A stretch of DNA of 64,000 bases. Source: Caenimonas koreensis DSM 17982. GTDB taxonomy: Bacteria > Pseudomonadota > Gammaproteobacteria > Burkholderiales > Burkholderiaceae_C. Each line of letters begins with the position of its first letter. Position 1 is the first letter of the stretch. Under the pieces are notes generated by a model. The model did no database searches. It was not told where the DNA came from and was given only the letters and a program-made list of their open reading frames with translations. The stretch spans positions 310,001 through 374,000 of the forward strand of contig NZ_WJBU01000001.1 in NCBI RefSeq assembly GCF_009646335.1, read 5' to 3'. Positions 63,521-64,000 of the stretch are shown piece by piece. The position numbers and the translations under genes are program-made.

Positions 63521-64000
63521 CTACCCCCGCGCGGGCGGTGAAGGTGGCGCACGCACCACCAGGCTGACACCGACAGCCGTGAGCGCCATGCCCACGACCG
63601 TGAACGCCGTGATCGGTTCGCCGAAGAGCACAGCCGCCATCACGGCTGTACAGGGCGGCACAAGATAGAGCAGGCTGGTCACGGCCGTGGCCGCACCGCG
63701 CTGGATCAGCAGGTAGAGCAACGAACTGCCGCCCAGTGTCAGCGCCAGCACCGACCAGGCCATGGCGCCGATCATCTCGCCTTGCCAGTCAATCGCTTCG
63801 GTTTCCATCAGTGCCAACGGCAGCGTGACGACGAACGCGGCAGCAAGCTGGACAAAGCTCGCGGCGCGCACGTCGCAGGGTTTGAGGAAGCGCTTCTGAT
63901 AGAGCGTGCCGGCTGTGATGCTGAACAGCGCGATGGTTGCAGCCATGACATTGGCGCTCGATATCTCGCCGATGCCCAGCTTTTGCCAGACCACCAATGC
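63521..64000 (-). CDS. EamA/DMT-family transporter (partial, C-terminal part)
   Basis: This is the C-terminal 159 residues of a drug/metabolite transporter; the frame is open to the right edge, so the N-terminal half is outside the window. Visible are about five membrane segments, including MIGAMAWSVLALTLGGSSLLYLLI and TSLLYLVPPCTAVMAAVLFGEPITAFTVVGMALTAVGVSLVV, which is the EamA signature. It lies six bases before the dehalogenase-like gene on the same strand, so it is probably co-transcribed and may export or import a related metabolite. Confidence 0.85.
   Translation of the reverse strand, partial: ALVVWQKLGIGEISSANVMAATIALFSITAGTLYQKRFLKPCDVRAASFVQLAAAFVVTLPLALMETEAIDWQGEMIGAMAWSVLALTLGGSSLLYLLIQRGAATAVTSLLYLVPPCTAVMAAVLFGEPITAFTVVGMALTAVGVSLVVRAPPSPPARG

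Overview
The window is GC-rich, densely packed chromosomal DNA of a betaproteobacterium, most likely Burkholderiales, family Comamonadaceae. The support is the protein sequences, the conserved neighbourhoods (rpsF-priB-rpsR-rplI-dnaB, surE-pcm-nlpD-rpoS, hupB-tRNA-Val-ppiD, alaA-hom-thrC), Bug/TctC-type binding proteins, and two copies of a GC-rich intergenic repeat I associate with Comamonadaceae. The genus cannot be fixed from the window. There is no rRNA, prophage, insertion sequence or CRISPR array, and the window reads as stable core genome with metabolic accessory cassettes.

Layout. 1-11,000: histidine utilisation. hutC-hutD-hutI-hutG-hutF run leftwards and hutU-hutH rightwards from one control region holding a HutC-type operator inside a strong promoter. 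A NitT/TauT-type ABC importer follows hutH. HutF plus HutG mean the five-step route through N-formylglutamate. 11,000-18,200: small hypothetical genes, an SDR, DUF3096, acuI with a DUF1330 gene, and clpB with a candidate sigma-32 promoter. 18,200-21,000: a Bug-type binding protein and an FAD monooxygenase opposite a MarR regulator. 21,000-27,600: a tight seven-gene leftward run alaA-hom-thrC-mobB-moeA-moaD-moaE (threonine, then molybdenum cofactor). 27,600-33,600: an Mth938-like protein, PrxQ, PIN-PhoH, and the ribosomal/primosomal operon ending in dnaB. 33,600-42,400: a tandem pair of unknown paralogues, an MHS transporter, a sodium:solute symporter with its DUF4212 partner, and ppsA divergent from its regulator ppsR. 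42,400-50,900: ahpC-ahpF, then a Fur-type iron cluster (TonB-dependent receptor, PiuC-type dioxygenase, PepSY protein, cytochrome b561-like protein, TonB, ExbB, ExbD) and a GlcG/HbpS-like protein. 51,000-64,000: a Bax-inhibitor-1 protein, rlmD, a PolB-like exonuclease, surE-pcm-nlpD-rpoS, a quinone reductase, tRNA-His, ppiD, tRNA-Val, hupB, and an operon holding a DMT transporter, a fluoroacetate-dehalogenase-like hydrolase and a tartrate-dehydrogenase-like enzyme.

How it works together. Histidine is taken up and degraded to glutamate under HutC control. The iron cluster forms one energised uptake route with a possible inner-membrane reductase made of separate PepSY and cytochrome b parts. 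AhpCF and PrxQ remove peroxides. PpsR sets the activity of PpsA. RpoS, ClpB, HU, PpiD and Pcm are the stress and envelope-quality functions.

No clearly undescribed large system is evident. The most promising leads are the PepSY/cytochrome b pair in the iron operon, the complete fluoroacetate dehalogenase active site in a two-enzyme operon, a palindromic site shared by two catabolic units, phased repeats in front of dnaB, a palindrome inside the hupB promoter, and the tandem unknown paralogues.
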